Of a stretch of DNA of 64,000 bases, positions 63,258 to 64,000 are shown piece by piece. The first letter of the stretch is position 1; the number at the start of each line of letters is the position of its first letter. A program made the translations under genes and the position numbers. Location: positions 1 through 64,000 of the forward strand of contig NZ_JANHDM010000016.1 in the NCBI RefSeq assembly GCF_024494685.1. Direction: 5' to 3'. Source of the stretch: Halorubrum rubrum (GTDB lineage Archaea; Halobacteriota; Halobacteria; Halobacteriales; Haloferacaceae). Below the pieces are notes generated by a model. That model had not been told where the DNA came from. It ran no database searches and saw only the letters and a program-made list of their open reading frames with translations.

Positions 63258-63529
63258 TACGGTGTTACACGACCGCCGGGTACAAGTGAATCATAGTTAA
63301 CTCCAAATCAAGGCTACTTCCAAATTTCTCGCAGTTCCAATCTCTCGGAAATTAGAATTCGGGAGAAGTAACCGCTCTGAGGTCGTTTATGTGGATATAC
63401 CTGGAAATCACACCCGGATGTTTAGACTCCAAACTGGAGTATTAACTGGCAGAATCGCTATGCAGCCGATACACAACACCTGGCCGGCAGAACAGCCGGC
63501 CCTACACCACGGTCACGGGGTGGTGGCCG
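63258..63529. other. AT-rich intergenic region with dyads
   Basis: Between two divergent genes. It holds AATTTC/GAAATT about 20 bases apart (near 63325-63354), ACTCCA/TGGAGT around AAC (63427-63441), several TTCCAA/CTCCAA words, and a perfect GGCCGGC/GCCGGCC hairpin at 63482-63501 around AGAACA. It may contain promoters and operators of both genes, or an origin-like site; none of this is proven. Confidence 0.4.
63482..63501. other. Perfect 7-bp-stem hairpin before the transposase-like gene
   Basis: GGCCGGC, loop AGAACA, GCCGGCC. It ends 28 bases before the ATG at 63530, so it could hide the translation start or belong to the end of a mobile element. Confidence 0.5.
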
Positions 63530-64000
63530 ATGAGTGACCCGCCAAGTGTCGATGACCTTGATCTGGAGCGGGCACTCGGACACCTTGGCAAGCAAGCTGA
63601 CGACGTGATCGAAGCCGAGATGGAGTGGCCGGAGTTCGCTACCGAACTTGACGTATCCCGCTACCGGCGTGATGACCCGTACGCCGAGTGGCACCCAGAG
63701 ACGAACGACTTCGCCTCGATGTTCCTTGCGGTTCTATGGGCGGAAACCGAGGATGAATCGGTAACCGGGCTGGAAGACCGGTTGACAGACAATCCGAAGA
63801 TTGCTGAGGCCTTCGGGTTTGATGAGCCGGATGACATCCCACACGGTGATACGTTCGCTCTTGCGTGGCGGAAGCGATTCGATGAGCTACAGGAGACGAT
63901 TGGGACTGCAGCTGACGATATTGATCGGATCGCCACAGAGCGTGGCAGTCCGATCGGTGGGCACACCGGGTTGGATACTGAAGAGACAAGCGGGTCATCG
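63530..64000 (+). CDS. Putative transposase, N-terminal part (runs off the window)
   Basis: 157 codons without a stop, starting MSDPPSVDDLDLERALGHLG. DFASMFLAVLWAETED, then DNPKIAEAFGFDEPDDIPHG and TFALAWRKRFDELQETIG resemble the N-terminal domain of haloarchaeal DDE transposases that recognise a helix-turn-helix pattern of the form EAFGF...S/TxxRAWR. The catalytic part would lie beyond the window. The resemblance is partial; a different element-borne protein is possible. Confidence 0.55.
   Translation, partial: MSDPPSVDDLDLERALGHLGKQADDVIEAEMEWPEFATELDVSRYRRDDPYAEWHPETNDFASMFLAVLWAETEDESVTGLEDRLTDNPKIAEAFGFDEPDDIPHGDTFALAWRKRFDELQETIGTAADDIDRIATERGSPIGGHTGLDTEETSGSS

Noticed and set aside
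1-64000. CRISPR arrays
   Set aside because: No regularly spaced direct repeats were seen. The Cas4-like gene alone is not evidence for CRISPR.
1-64000. tRNA or other integration target genes, attL/attR
   Set aside because: No tRNA-like cloverleaf or T-loop sequence was found near the accessory zones, and no long direct repeats flank them; this was by eye and could miss one.

Overview
The window looks like a piece of a haloarchaeal chromosome, probably Halorubrum-like (order Haloferacales). The evidence is a very high GC content over the first 44 kb, strongly acidic proteins, leaderless genes with a TATA element about 27 bases before the start codon, two geranylgeranyl-reductase homologues, Tat lipoproteins, two bacterio-opsin-activator (HTH-10) regulators and an Orc1/Cdc6 protein. 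No rRNA, tRNA or CRISPR array was recognised.

Positions 1-44,600 are a dense core region. In order it holds: a sulfate-reduction PP-loop protein (cut by the window edge), purD, a YyaL-type thioredoxin-domain protein, a HAD phosphatase, an archaeal lipid reductase homologue, a TRAM protein, D-gluconate dehydratase (semi-phosphorylative Entner-Doudoroff), a PHP phosphatase, a formamidase-family enzyme, an MFS carrier, two Tat lipoproteins, a cysteine synthase, a quinol-type nitric oxide reductase, a thioredoxin, an M20 amidohydrolase, a second GGR, a BMP-type nucleoside/sugar ABC transporter split by an MFS gene, a phosphohexomutase, an aldehyde dehydrogenase with a divergent Bat-like regulator, and acylphosphatase. 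Next come purS-purQ and a one-carbon group: purU (releases formate), a molybdenum formate dehydrogenase, formate-THF ligase, moaC and nnr. Near-identical 32-bp blocks lie about 55 bases upstream of purD and of purSQ and probably form a purine-regulon operator.

Positions 44,600-52,300 are a rearranged, lower-GC accessory zone. An IS5/ISH1-like and an IS6-like element sit among fragments of a Kef antiporter, a TrkA-C domain and a universal stress protein. After them come a P-type ATPase, a TnpB remnant that keeps its omega-RNA-like 3' hairpin, a small zinc-binding protein, a tandem USP and a three-times-frameshifted regulator pseudogene. Positions 52,300-56,600 return to core-like composition: an MBL hydrolase, a long coiled-coil protein, a HisG-like protein and an ArsC/LMW-phosphatase.

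Positions 56,600-64,000 are AT-richer. Four unrelated membrane-protein genes are separated by four copies of an IS6-like terminal sequence. A short Orc1/Cdc6, a Cas4-like nuclease with an added zinc ribbon, and a winged-helix protein follow, and then a transposase-like gene that runs off the window. This last block is the best candidate for an undescribed mobile or plasmid-derived system.
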